Source: Sneathiella sp. (lineage in GTDB: Bacteria > Pseudomonadota > Alphaproteobacteria > Sneathiellales > Sneathiellaceae). Taken from it: a stretch of DNA of 63,699 nucleotides. The stretch lies in NCBI GenBank assembly GCA_002706985.1, contig PAKP01000042.1:1-63699 (forward strand), read 5' to 3'. Below the pieces are notes generated by a model. It saw only the letters and a list, made by a program, of their open reading frames with translations, was not told where the DNA came from and ran no database searches. The position numbers and the translations under genes were made by a program. Shown here piece after piece: positions 9,386 to 18,284 of the stretch (position 1 is the first letter of the stretch; each line of letters begins with the position of its first letter).

Positions 9386-10770
9386 TCTGGATCGTTGTTT
9401 CACTCATCATTGCGGCAGCGCTCGGGATTCTGGTCTGGCCGTTTCTGCGAACGGATCGGATGCGCCGTCGTCATGCGGATCAGGGGCTCGCTGTTTACCG
9501 TCAACAGCTGGATGAATTGGAAGCAGATGTTGCACGTGAAACAATCGAGAAATCCGAGGCGGAGGCGATGGCGCTTGAAATCAAGCGGCGTATGCTGCGG
9601 CTGGACCGCGCCGAAAATGAAGCCTCTTCATCCCTGAATGCTAGGAAGCATTGGCGTATCGCTGCAATGCTTGCGGTTGTCATTCCTGCGCTCAGCTTTG
9701 GTCTTTATCTCGACCTCGGGTCGCCGAATGAACCGGCTCACCCGCTGGCCGCTCGTGACCTTGCGGCAGACGCGAGAGCGCTGCAAGCGCGGGATGCAGG
9801 ACCCTTGATCAAGCGCCTTATCGCGGCATTGAAGGAACAGCCGGACAACCTGGAAGGCTGGGTCCTTCTGGCCCGCACCTTGAGCCGGATGGAGAGGTAT
9901 CAGGAGGCCGCCGAAACCTATATGAAAGCAACGTTGTTGGCGCCACGGGCGACGGAGCTGTTTATCGGGGCGGGGGAAAATTATTATTTTGCCGCTGATG
10001 GGAATGTGACGGCGAAGGCAGAAGAGGCTTTTGAGCAAGCATTTGCACTCGATCCGGAAAATCCGGGTGCACGGTACTATCTTGCCCTGAGAGATGCGGA
10101 AGCAGGGGACAATGCTGGCGCCCTTCAGAAATGGATATTGCTTTATAAAGAAAGCCCGGCAGATGCGCCCTTCATGCCGGTTCTGGAGCAGCGCATCGAG
10201 CGGACAGCCGAACTTACCGGGACAGACATTGGCGACCTTTTCTCCCGCAAGAGTGTCCCTGATATGCCCAAAGGGCCATCGGGCGCAGATATTGCCGCCG
10301 CCGCCGACATGACGCCTGAAGCGCGGCAGGAAATGATTGCCTCCATGGTTGAAAGCTTGGCGTCGCGTATGGATGAAACCCCGGATTATGAGGGCTTAAT
10401 GCGCCTGGGTCAGGCATACTCTACCCTTGAAGAATATGAAAAGGCGGCGAATGCGTACGGGCGGGCACGCATGCTGAAACCGGACGATTTGACGGCAATT
10501 GATGCGGAAGCCTTTTCCTATGTCCAGATGGCAGGAAACAACGGTGTCCCGCCCGCGCAGGCGGTCGGGCTTTATCGCATGTTGATCGAGAAAAACCCCG
10601 AGCACCCGCAGGCGCTTTGGTATTTGGGCGTTGCCGCGGCAGCCGAAGGAAATGACGCAGAAGCCATAGATTTCTGGCGGCGCCTGCAGGCAGTGACGGA
10701 AGCAGGCGGTCGCGTTCATAATGCGGCGGAAGCCGCCATAAAGAGCCTTTCCGATCAGGATAAAAATTGA
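9382..10770 (+). CDS. ccmI: cytochrome c maturation TPR protein CcmI (CycH)
   Basis: CcmI holds apocytochrome c by its C-terminus and presents it to the heme ligase. The 462-residue protein has two N-terminal TM helices (about 1-20 and 93-112), separated by a cytoplasmic leucine-zipper-like loop with YRQQLDELEAD, followed by periplasmic TPR repeats (for example PDNLEGWVLLARTLSRMERY and EGLMRGLGQAYSTLEEYEK-like units). It closes the canonical ccm operon. Its stop overlaps the TTG of the Nudix gene. Confidence 0.93.
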   Translation: MIWIVVSLIIAAALGILVWPFLRTDRMRRRHADQGLAVYRQQLDELEADVARETIEKSEAEAMALEIKRRMLRLDRAENEASSSLNARKHWRIAAMLAVVIPALSFGLYLDLGSPNEPAHPLAARDLAADARALQARDAGPLIKRLIAALKEQPDNLEGWVLLARTLSRMERYQEAAETYMKATLLAPRATELFIGAGENYYFAADGNVTAKAEEAFEQAFALDPENPGARYYLALRDAEAGDNAGALQKWILLYKESPADAPFMPVLEQRIERTAELTGTDIGDLFSRKSVPDMPKGPSGADIAAAADMTPEARQEMIASMVESLASRMDETPDYEGLMRLGQAYSTLEEYEKAANAYGRARMLKPDDLTAIDAEAFSYVQMAGNNGVPPAQAVGLYRMLIEKNPEHPQALWYLGVAAAAEGNDAEAIDFWRRLQAVTEAGGRVHNAAEAAIKSLSDQDKN

Positions 10771-11372
10771 TACCGTTGCACTTTCAACAGCAGAAAGATC
10801 AACGGCCATTGACTTCGACAAATCCAGATGATTATGCGTTTGAACGCAAGGTCCCTGCAGGCGATAACATGGAGCGCCATGTATGCGCTGACTGCGGCTG
10901 GGTGCATTATGATAACCCGAAGATTGTTGTCGGGTCCGTTGTTACCTTTGAAGATAAATTCCTCCTCTGCAAGCGCGCCATTCACCCGCGCAAAGGCTTC
11001 TGGACTCTTCCCGCCGGATACCTTGAGCAAAATGAAACGACAGCAGACGGCGCAATGCGCGAGGCGTTTGAAGAAGCGAAAGCGGAAATTCACATTCGCG
11101 ACCTGCTCGCTGTTTACAGCGTGACGCATATCAGTCAGGTGCAGATCATGTATCGCTCTGTCTTGAAAGCTCCGGAATTTTCGGCGGGCCCTGAATCACT
11201 GGACGTCAAGTTGTTCGACTGGGCTGATATTCCCTGGAACGATCTTGCCTTTCCAACTGTCTATTGGGCGCTACATCAGTATCAGGAGATCAAGGACAAG
11301 GAGAGCTTCACTCCCTTTTCCAACGCGCATGGTGACATGCTCAAAAAGTCACTTGAAATAATACGACGCTGA
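10767..11372 (+). CDS. zinc-ribbon Nudix hydrolase
   Basis: This is a Nudix pyrophosphohydrolase of the COG1051 type with a short zinc ribbon; substrates in such families include NADH and ADP-ribose, but none can be assigned here. The ribbon half-site CADCGWVHYDNPKIVVG precedes a Nudix box at GYLEQNETTADGAMREAFEE; the usual late glycine of the box is replaced by lysine (EEAKAE), as in several relatives. I keep the TTG at 10767 because the conserved FERKVPAGDN segment lies upstream of the first ATG. It is coupled to ccmI by overlap, so it is probably a passenger of the ccm operon. Confidence 0.85.
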   Translation: MIPLHFQQQKDQRPLTSTNPDDYAFERKVPAGDNMERHVCADCGWVHYDNPKIVVGSVVTFEDKFLLCKRAIHPRKGFWTLPAGYLEQNETTADGAMREAFEEAKAEIHIRDLLAVYSVTHISQVQIMYRSVLKAPEFSAGPESLDVKLFDWADIPWNDLAFPTVYWALHQYQEIKDKESFTPFSNAHGDMLKKSLEIIRR

Positions 11373-11395
11373 TCGGCAGGATAGAGGACATCGGA

Positions 11396-12154
11396 ATGAA
11401 AAAGATAATGACTGCTCTTGTCATGGGCGCGTTGATCGTGCTCGCCGTTGGCATGAATGCCCGGGCCGGATTACTGGATAACATTCAGAAGAAAATCACG
11501 GATTCGGCCTCTTCCGTGACAGGCGGGACCAATAGTGGCGGCGCGAGTAACCTGTCGACGAGCCAGATAATTGAAGGCCTTAAGGAGGCGCTGCAGGTTG
11601 GAACGGAGACTGTCATCTCCCAGATCGGGACAACGGGGGGATATAATGATGATCCGGCTATTCATATCCCGCTCCCTGAAAAGATGCAGCAGGCGCAAGC
11701 GCTTATGAAAAAGTTCGGCCTCTCCGGTATGGCGGATGACCTTGAGGCGCGGCTGAACCGCGGTGCGGAAGCGGCGGCGCCAAAAACCAAGGAAATCCTC
11801 ATGAATGCGATCTCTGAAATGACCGTAGAGGACGCCCAGGCTATTTACAGCGGACCCGATGATGCGGCCACCCAGTATTTCCGGAAGGTCTCAACAGCCG
11901 ATCTGTCTGAGACAATTCGTCCGATTATCGAGCAGTCGCTGCAGGATGTCGGGGCGATCTCCCTCTATGATAGCCTGGTTTCACAATACAAGACGTATCC
12001 GCTGGTTCCGGATATCAAGTCTAATCTGACCGACTACACCACGGATATGACGCTGGAAGGGCTGTTTCACTACCTCGCCGAGGAAGAGGCGGCCATTCGC
12101 AATGATCCGGTCAAGCGGACAACGGAAATCCTGACTACCGTTTTTGGGAACTAG
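11396..12154 (+). CDS. DUF4197 family secreted protein
   Basis: This 252-residue protein has a clear signal peptide ending around ARAGLLD and matches DUF4197 (LSTSQIIEGLKEALQVGTE, then KTKEILMNAISEMTVEDAQ, and the C-terminal DYTTDMTLEGLFHYLAEEE). The family is periplasmic or outer-membrane associated and of unknown function. It lies 23 nt after the Nudix gene and may be cotranscribed with it. Its stop faces the convergent DUF3445 gene with a few bases of overlap. Confidence 0.88.
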   Translation: MKKIMTALVMGALIVLAVGMNARAGLLDNIQKKITDSASSVTGGTNSGGASNLSTSQIIEGLKEALQVGTETVISQIGTTGGYNDDPAIHIPLPEKMQQAQALMKKFGLSGMADDLEARLNRGAEAAAPKTKEILMNAISEMTVEDAQAIYSGPDDAATQYFRKVSTADLSETIRPIIEQSLQDVGAISLYDSLVSQYKTYPLVPDIKSNLTDYTTDMTLEGLFHYLAEEEAAIRNDPVKRTTEILTTVFGN

Positions 12155-12999
12155 TCGGCGGCTCTCGCCAGATACTCCGCGATCAATGGTTCATACCGCG
12201 GAAGCGATTTGTACCCGCGCATATCGGCATTCATGGTTTGAAGCCCGTGCAGGAGACGTTCTGCGCGGGCTTTGTCTTCACATACCTCGGCAAGGCTGTT
12301 ATTGAAAATCCGGATGGTAAAAAGAATATCCGGGTTATCATCAATCCGTTGCAGGGTTTGACGTTCGACCCGGAAGAAGATCTTTTCGCCGACATTATGG
12401 TGAGTAATGGACGTATCGACGGCGCGGTTCCTGCGCCACCAGCCGGGCTGAAACAGGGCATCGCTGTCATATAAGCCCCAATTGAACCGCTCCACTTTCT
12501 TGCCAGGTCTCAGGTTCCGGAAGAAGCGGTCTATGGGGTTGCCGATGCGCGGGTTGAGCCCCGGGACAGGCTGGTGAATAGCCTGCATGACCTTGCCCAC
12601 CTTCTCCGGCAGGTTCCACCCGGTCGGAAAGCAGACGCACGCCGCCGCAAGGGTATATCCGTCATCCGTCTCTCTCATGAGGACCAGGTCCTCCTGCACG
12701 GCAAGGGCAGCCTGAACAAGCGGACTGGGTTCGTCCTTTGCCGGCGCGCGCGCTGTAATATCGCGATGATTGGCGGCCAGTTCATCTTCCACAAGCTGAC
12801 GGATTTTCTGCTGCGCGGGCAGGCTTCCGGATGTTTCGGCAAAAACCTGATCCCGATGGTCGCGGATTAATCTGCTTTTTTCAGCGACATCCCGCCCATG
12901 GTTCTGATCCGTATCAATCCATGATCGGTTTCGCAGGGCCTGAAGGCCCATATTCAGGCGGAAATCAGTACCGTCGAGAGGGAAGTAGCGAAGGTTCAT
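12151..12999 (-). CDS. DUF3445 family protein (heme-dependent oxidative N-demethylase-like)
   Basis: From the ATG at 12999 the product is 282 residues beginning MNLRYFPLDGTDFRLNMGLQ. The segments CVCFPTGWNLPEKVGK, IHQPVPGLN, RFNWGLYD and a C-terminal RYEPLIAEYL match DUF3445. Some relatives are the alpha subunit of a heme-dependent oxidative N-demethylase acting on small amines; the other subunits are not nearby, so the substrate is unknown. The start overlaps the stop of yciB in an ATGA, implying coupling. A longer in-frame extension to 13200 lies wholly inside yciB and is rejected. Confidence 0.85.
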   Translation of the reverse strand: MNLRYFPLDGTDFRLNMGLQALRNRSWIDTDQNHGRDVAEKSRLIRDHRDQVFAETSGSLPAQQKIRQLVEDELAANHRDITARAPAKDEPSPLVQAALAVQEDLVLMRETDDGYTLAAACVCFPTGWNLPEKVGKVMQAIHQPVPGLNPRIGNPIDRFFRNLRPGKKVERFNWGLYDSDALFQPGWWRRNRAVDTSITHHNVGEKIFFRVERQTLQRIDDNPDILFTIRIFNNSLAEVCEDKARAERLLHGLQTMNADMRGYKSLPRYEPLIAEYLARAAD

Positions 13000-13571
13000 G
13001 CGTCCGGATTTGACTTTTCCTGGGTTCCGTGCCGGGTTATCAACGGCACCTGCGCAATGAAAAAGAGGAATGTTGCCGCAGTGAAGCCGAAGACCTTTGC
13101 ATTGACCCATATCTCTGTCGAAAGATTGCGCCAGATCAGTTCGTTTGCGACGGCCATGATCAGGAAGAATATCGCGAGGCGGATTGTGAGTTTTTTCCAC
13201 CCTTCATCATCAAGCTTCCAGAAATTATCAAACAGGATTTTGATAAAGGACTTCCCGAGCATCAGTCCGGCGAACAGAACCACGGCAAAAATCCCGTAAA
13301 TGATCGTCGGTTTCATCTTTATGAAAGTTTCGTCATTCAGATACAGGGTTAGCCCGCCGAAAATGGTCACGACCACCGCCGTAACCAAAGGCATCATTGG
13401 CATGGTTCGTGTATAATAATAGGAAATGGCAAGCGCGAGCAGGGTGGTTGCCATGATGGCGGCTGTCGCAATGAACAGATCACCAAAGTAATAGGCCGCG
13501 AAGAATATCAGTATAGGTCCAAGCTCTGTCGCCGGTTTCAATCCCTTGGGCATTGGTTTGCTGCTGGTCAT
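12996..13571 (-). CDS. yciB: inner membrane septation protein YciB/IspZ family
   Basis: The 191-residue protein from MTSSKPMPKGLK has about five to six TM helices and family segments LGPILIFFAAYYFGD, FIKMKPTIIYGIFA and WRNLSTEIWVNAKVFGF. YciB (intracellular septation protein A) takes part in envelope synthesis and division in Gram-negatives. An in-frame extension upstream to 13712 overlaps ftsY and is not hydrophobic, so the ATG at 13571 is preferred. It follows ftsY after 13 nt. Confidence 0.93.
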   Translation of the reverse strand: MTSSKPMPKGLKPATELGPILIFFAAYYFGDLFIATAAIMATTLLALAISYYYTRTMPMMPLVTAVVVTIFGGLTLYLNDETFIKMKPTIIYGIFAVVLFAGLMLGKSFIKILFDNFWKLDDEGWKKLTIRLAIFFLIMAVANELIWRNLSTEIWVNAKVFGFTAATFLFFIAQVPLITRHGTQEKSNPDA

Positions 13572-13584
13572 GTATGCCTTCCTG

Positions 13585-14526
13585 TTAGTTGTCTGCGACA
13601 CCGGAAAGGGCGCGGGCGAAATCCTTTGCAGCGAAGGCTTGCAGGTCGTCTTCCCCTTCGCCGACACCAATGGCATGCACCGGCAAGCCAAAGCGATCCG
13701 AGATTGCGACAAGCACCCCGCCGCGGGCCGTCCCGTCCAGCTTGGTCATGACCAGGCCGGTCACATCGCAGGTTTTACCGAAGATCTCCACCTGGTTGAG
13801 GGCGTTCTGACCTGTCGTTGCGTCCAGCACCAGAATGCAGGAATGCGGAGCATCCGGATCAAGCTTTTTGATCACCCGCAGAATTTTCTCAAGCTCCGCC
13901 ATCAGGTCAGATTTATTCTGCAGGCGTCCGGCGGTATCGATCAGCAACAAATCCGCGCCGTTATTCTTCGCTTTCTCCATGGCTGAATAGGCGAGCCCGG
14001 CTGCATCACCCCCGACTTTGGTGGTGACGACATCGCAGCCTGTGCGCTGGCCCCAGATTTGAAGCTGCTCAACTGCGGCTGCGCGAAATGTATCTCCCGC
14101 TGCGAGAACGACCTTCTTGCCCATCGCCCGATATTGCTTGGCAAATTTGCCAATGGTCGTCGTTTTCCCGGACCCATTCACCCCGACAATCAAAACCACA
14201 TGGGGCTTGCGATCTTCCTGTAGTTCAAAATCCTTTGCGACTGGATCGAGAATGAGCGCCACCTCGTCAGCGAGAGCGCTCCGGATTTCGTCCGGTGAGA
14301 TTTCCTTTTCATAACGGGATTTTGCGATGGTGGCGGAAATGCGGGCCGCTGTAGAAACGCCTAAATCAGCACTGATCAGCAGCTCTTCAAGCTCTTCAAC
14401 GACATCATCGTCAAGCTTGCGTTTTGTGAAGATATCGGAAATACCGCTCGATATGGCGCCGGAGGAGCGTTTTAAGCCATCGCTTAGTCGACGGAACCAG
14501 CCCTTTTTCTCTTTCGTTTCACTCAT
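13585..14526 (-). CDS. ftsY: signal recognition particle receptor FtsY
   Basis: FtsY is the SRP receptor GTPase that docks ribosome-SRP complexes at the inner membrane. The 313-residue protein has the helical N domain, the G1 loop GVNGSGKTTTIGK, the DTAGRLQNKSDLM motif and the TKLDGTARGG G4-G5 region. The long acidic A domain of E. coli is absent, normal for alphaproteobacteria. It sits directly downstream of mtaB and shares a base with it. Its partner ffh is in this window at 16889. Confidence 0.96.
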   Translation of the reverse strand: MSETKEKKGWFRRLSDGLKRSSGAISSGISDIFTKRKLDDDVVEELEELLISADLGVSTAARISATIAKSRYEKEISPDEIRSALADEVALILDPVAKDFELQEDRKPHVVLIVGVNGSGKTTTIGKFAKQYRAMGKKVVLAAGDTFRAAAVEQLQIWGQRTGCDVVTTKVGGDAAGLAYSAMEKAKNNGADLLLIDTAGRLQNKSDLMAELEKILRVIKKLDPDAPHSCILVLDATTGQNALNQVEIFGKTCDVTGLVMTKLDGTARGGVLVAISDRFGLPVHAIGVGEGEDDLQAFAAKDFARALSGVADN

Positions 14527-15803
14527 TACGCTGTTTGCTCCAAAGGTCCGGCAAACAGTTTTCTGCCATTTGTGCCCGTAATTCTAACATCGACAATGTC
14601 GCCTCCGTTTGCCGGGAAATCAAGGTCGACCGGGGCGTAATGCAGGGTCCTTCCCGTTGTCTCATTTTCCACCAGAATGGACTGTTCAGTTCCGACCAGC
14701 GTTTCAAGAAATCGGGACAGATTAATCTCTCCCGCATGGCGAAGAGCAGCGGCGCGGGCCTTTCGGATATCTCCCGGTACCTGCGGCATTTTTGCGGCGG
14801 GCGTTCCCGGGCGCGCGGAATAAGGAAAAACATGCAGATAGGCGATATCGCATTCCTCGATCAGCTTCAGACTGTTTGCCGCCATTTCATCGGTCTCGGT
14901 GGGGAAGCCCGCAATGATATCCGCGCCGAACACGACTTCCGGCCTCAGCTTCCGCGCCTTTTCGACGAAATCATATACGTCTTTCCTCAGGTGCCGCCGT
15001 TTCATTCTTTTCAAAACCATATCATCCCCCGCCTGAAGGCTGATATGCAGATGCGGCATCAGCCGGGGTTCCGACTCTATCAGGCGCCATAAGTCATCAT
15101 CGACTTCCACTGGATCGAGTGAGGAGAGGCGCAACCGTTCGATTTGCGGCACGGCACTCAGCAGGCGGCGGCACATCTGGCCCAAGGTCGGGCGGCCCGG
15201 TAAATCTTCGCCATAGGCAGTGATGTCAACACCGGTCAGGACGAATTCCTTGTATCCGTTCTGGGTGAGCGTGCGCGCCTGATCGACAATGGCCCCGAGC
15301 GGGACGGATCGGCTGTTGCCGCGGCCATAAGGAATAATGCAGAAGGTACAGCGATGATCGCATCCGTTCTGGATTTGCAGGAAAGCCCGGGCACGACCGT
15401 CGAACCCCTCGATTAGGTGACCCGCGGTTTCCTCAGCGGACATGATGTCATTTACCTGAACGCGTTCGCTCTGTTCTGTTCCGAAGGCGTTCGGCTCCAG
15501 CTTTTCGAGATTCCCGAGGATCTGGTCAACTTCGGGCATTTTTGCAAACTGATCCGGGTTCGTCTGGGCGGCGCAGCCGGTGACGATGATTTTTGCGTCC
15601 GGATGATCCCGGCGGGCCTTTCGCACGGCCTGCCGTGCCTGGCGCTCAGCTTCATTGGTGACGGCGCAACTATTGATGATGATTGCATTGTTCATGCCCG
15701 CCGCGGCGGCATGTCCGCGCATGACTTCAGACTCATAGGTATTCAAGCGGCAGCCGAAAGTTATCACCTCCGGCATGGCGAGCGGTTTTGCCTCTCCCAT
15801 CAT
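14526..15803 (-). CDS. mtaB: tRNA t6A37 methylthiotransferase MtaB
   Basis: This radical-SAM enzyme adds a methylthio group to N6-threonylcarbamoyladenosine at tRNA position 37. The 425-residue protein has the N-terminal MTTase domain with three cysteines (FGCRLNTYESE, NSCAVTNEAE, VTGCAAQTNP), the radical SAM motif CDHRCTFCIIPYGRG, and a C-terminal TRAM-like domain. The bacterial e-MtaB subfamily is favoured over MiaB by length and the CRLN start motif. It overlaps dapF by 4 nt and ftsY by one base. Confidence 0.93.
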   Translation of the reverse strand: MMGEAKPLAMPEVITFGCRLNTYESEVMRGHAAAAGMNNAIIINSCAVTNEAERQARQAVRKARRDHPDAKIIVTGCAAQTNPDQFAKMPEVDQILGNLEKLEPNAFGTEQSERVQVNDIMSAEETAGHLIEGFDGRARAFLQIQNGCDHRCTFCIIPYGRGNSRSVPLGAIVDQARTLTQNGYKEFVLTGVDITAYGEDLPGRPTLGQMCRRLLSAVPQIERLRLSSLDPVEVDDDLWRLIESEPRLMPHLHISLQAGDDMVLKRMKRRHLRKDVYDFVEKARKLRPEVVFGADIIAGFPTETDEMAANSLKLIEECDIAYLHVFPYSARPGTPAAKMPQVPGDIRKARAAALRHAGEINLSRFLETLVGTEQSILVENETTGRTLHYAPVDLDFPANGGDIVDVRITGTNGRKLFAGPLEQTA

Positions 15804-16639
15804 GCGGCTCCTTTCAGCAGGGCAGTATCCAGAAACCCGCGAAAAGACGTTGCAATTGCGCCGCCCATAAAGATATGGCCGTTCTCGTCAATGCGCATGT
15901 CAAGCGGCCCGCCGTTAAGGTGCAGTCTGGCGGTCTTATCTGCAAAACCGCGGATGTTCGCGGCAACCATGGTGGCGCAGGCCGCCGAACCACAGGCAAG
16001 CGTGATGCCGACACCGCGTTCCCAGACACGCAGCCGAAACTCACCGTTCTCCATCCTGCTGACAACGCTGATATTTGCCTTTTCGGGAAATATCGGGTGG
16101 GTTTCAGCCACCGGACCCCATTTTTCGAGATCGACCGCCTCCGCGTCGTCAACAAAGAAGACGGCATGAGGATTGCCCATATTCACGGCAACCGGATCGG
16201 CAAGCGGTCCGATTTCAAGCCGGACATGGGCCGTCTCTTCGGGCTGCGACAGCGGAATTTGTTGCCACTCTAGCTTTGGCTTTCCCATGTCAATAACGAT
16301 GTCGCCGTGATCGCTTCTGGTGCCGATAAGTAATCCGGCTCGTGTTTCTATGGTGACGTCTTGCGTGCCGCTTTCCTGCATTAACAGATATGCAACACAG
16401 CGCGTTGCGTTTCCGCAGGCTTCCGCCTCGCTGCCATCCGCATTATAGATACGCATGAAAATCGCGGCATCCGGATCGCCCGGTTCCATCACGATCAACT
16501 GGTCATAACCGACACCGCGATGCCGATCGGCAATTGCACGCAGGGCGCCTCCCGACAATTCGGGCAGCCGCTCGCGTCCGTCAATGATGACGAAATCATT
16601 GCCAAGACCATGCATCTTTATGAAAGGTATCGGTTCCAT
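15800..16639 (-). CDS. dapF: diaminopimelate epimerase
   Basis: DapF converts LL- to meso-diaminopimelate for peptidoglycan and lysine. The 279-residue enzyme has both catalytic cysteines: EACGNATRC and LACGSAACATM. The N-terminus PFIKMHGLGNDFVIIDG is diagnostic. It starts a tight minus-strand operon dapF-mtaB-ftsY-yciB-DUF3445 in which most neighbours overlap. Confidence 0.97.
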   Translation of the reverse strand: MEPIPFIKMHGLGNDFVIIDGRERLPELSGGALRAIADRHRGVGYDQLIVMEPGDPDAAIFMRIYNADGSEAEACGNATRCVAYLLMQESGTQDVTIETRAGLLIGTRSDHGDIVIDMGKPKLEWQQIPLSQPEETAHVRLEIGPLADPVAVNMGNPHAVFFVDDAEAVDLEKWGPVAETHPIFPEKANISVVSRMENGEFRLRVWERGVGITLACGSAACATMVAANIRGFADKTARLHLNGGPLDMRIDENGHIFMGGAIATSFRGFLDTALLKGAA

Positions 16640-16888
16640 AACCCGCGATATAGGCGTTTGTGCGCCTGCGGTCCAGCATATTTATCGGCGGCTCACCAAG
16701 AGTTCTGCTTGACTTATGCGGGTGTCTGTGGCTAATTCCGGCCACTCAAGACAACTGAGTCGCAACATAGAAGTACCATTTTGGTATCCGTCAGCCCGCG
16801 AGTTTCGCGCCCTGGCGCTTTTTTGCGTTGCTTGAAACGGTTGCCGCGAGATGGAATTAAAGCGTGATTTGAACAGGTTAAAGGCCAA
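16640..16888. other. dapF/ffh divergent intergenic region
   Basis: These 249 nt must carry promoters for dapF (minus) and ffh (plus). A TTGACT -35-like hexamer is visible near 16710, but I find no good -10 at the right spacing. Around 16807-16824 a short GCGC stem is followed by six T, possibly a weak leader attenuator of the ffh operon. Nothing else is recognisable. Confidence 0.4.
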
Positions 16889-18250
16889 ATGTTCGAAAGT
16901 TTGACAGGCAGACTGGGTGATGTGCTTGGGCGATTGACCAAGCGGGGTGCCCTTACAGAGGCAGACGTCTCGGAGGCGATGCGTGAAGTGCGCGTTGCCC
17001 TTCTTGAGGCCGATGTCACGCTGCCTGTTGTCAAAAGCTTTATCAAGCGGGTTAAAACCAAAGCGGTTGGCACGGAAGTCCTGAAGTCCGTTAATCCGGC
17101 GCAGATGGTCATCAAGGTTGTGCATGACCAGCTGATCGAGATGCTGGGCTCCGAGCAGCAGGAACTGAACCTCGTCGCCGTGCCGCCGGTTGTCTACATG
17201 ATGGTTGGCCTGCAGGGTTCCGGTAAAACCACTTCGACAGCGAAAATTGCGAAATGGCTGACGGAGAAGAAAGGCAAGAAGGTCATGATGGCCTCTCTTG
17301 ACGTTCGCCGTCCCGCGGCTCAGGAGCAACTGAAAATCCTGGGTGAGCAAACAGGTGTTGCTACATTGCCGATTGTTACCGGTCAGATGCCGGTGGATAT
17401 CGCGAATCGTGCCGTTCAGTCGGCCCGGTTGCAGGGTATCGATGTCATCCTTCTGGATACGGCGGGCCGCCTGCATGTGGATGAGGAACTGATGGCGGAG
17501 ATGGACGCCGTCCATCGCAATACCAAACCGACGGAAACCCTTCTGGTTGTCGATAGCCTGACCGGTCAGGATGCCGTCAATGTGGCGGAGCAGTTCAAGT
17601 CGCGCGTTGATGTCACCGGTATCGTCATGACCCGTATCGATGGCGATGGTCGTGGCGGTGCGGCTCTCTCCATGCGCGAGGTAACTGGATGTCCGATCAA
17701 ACTGCTGGGTACTGGCGAAAAGCTTGATGCGCTGGAATCGTTCCATCCGGACCGGATTGCCAATCGTATTCTGGGTATGGGCGACATTGTCTCGCTGGTG
17801 GAAAAAGCCGCCGAGACGATCGAGAAGGATGAAGCCGAGAAGCTTGCCCTCAAAATGCAGAAGGGCACGTTCGATCTCGATGATCTCGCGAACCAGCTGC
17901 GTCAGATGCGTAAAATGGGTGGCATGAACAGCTTGATCGGGATGTTGCCGGGTGTCGGCAAGATGAAGAAGCAGCTGGATTCAGCGAACCTTGATGACAA
18001 GCTTCTGATTCGTCAGGAAGCCATGATCCAGTCTATGACACCGAAGGAACGGCGCAACCCGCAGATTATCGCCGCGTCCCGCAAGAAGAGGATCGCCGCA
18101 GGATCCGGCATGAGCGTTCAGGATGTCAACCGTCTGTTGAAACAGCACAAACAGATGGCCGGCATGATGAAAAAAGTAAAGAAACTCGGCAAGAAAGGCA
18201 TTGCGCGCGGTGGCATGCAGGGTCTTTTGCCGCCGGGAATGAAACTGTAA
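16889..18250 (+). CDS. ffh: signal recognition particle protein Ffh
   Basis: Ffh is the SRP54 GTPase that binds signal sequences and 4.5S RNA. The 453-residue protein shows the N domain, GLQGSGKTTSTAK G1 loop, DTAGRLHVDEELM, TRIDGDGRGGA, and a methionine-rich M domain with MNSLIGMLPGVGKMKK and a GMQGLLPPGM tail. It leads the ffh-rpsP-rimM-trmD-rplS operon and has its receptor gene ftsY nearby on the opposite strand. Confidence 0.97.
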   Translation: MFESLTGRLGDVLGRLTKRGALTEADVSEAMREVRVALLEADVTLPVVKSFIKRVKTKAVGTEVLKSVNPAQMVIKVVHDQLIEMLGSEQQELNLVAVPPVVYMMVGLQGSGKTTSTAKIAKWLTEKKGKKVMMASLDVRRPAAQEQLKILGEQTGVATLPIVTGQMPVDIANRAVQSARLQGIDVILLDTAGRLHVDEELMAEMDAVHRNTKPTETLLVVDSLTGQDAVNVAEQFKSRVDVTGIVMTRIDGDGRGGAALSMREVTGCPIKLLGTGEKLDALESFHPDRIANRILGMGDIVSLVEKAAETIEKDEAEKLALKMQKGTFDLDDLANQLRQMRKMGGMNSLIGMLPGVGKMKKQLDSANLDDKLLIRQEAMIQSMTPKERRNPQIIAASRKKRIAAGSGMSVQDVNRLLKQHKQMAGMMKKVKKLGKKGIARGGMQGLLPPGMKL

Positions 18251-18284
18251 CCGAAATTGAATCTGTTAAAGGAAAGAACCTAAT

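Noticed and set aside
13000..13200. Upstream extension of the DUF3445 protein
   Set aside because: The extra residues are encoded inside yciB in another frame, while the ATGA overlap at 12996-12999 gives a natural start with the conserved N-terminus.
16807..16824. GCGC stem plus six T in the ffh leader as a terminator
   Set aside because: The stem is only four safe base pairs; too weak to call as a terminator, so mentioned only as a possibility in the region entry.
16682..17746. 354-residue open frame antisense to ffh
   Set aside because: It lies opposite a highly conserved ffh in a shadow frame, is rich in His/Arg/Gln as such shadows are, and resembles no family.
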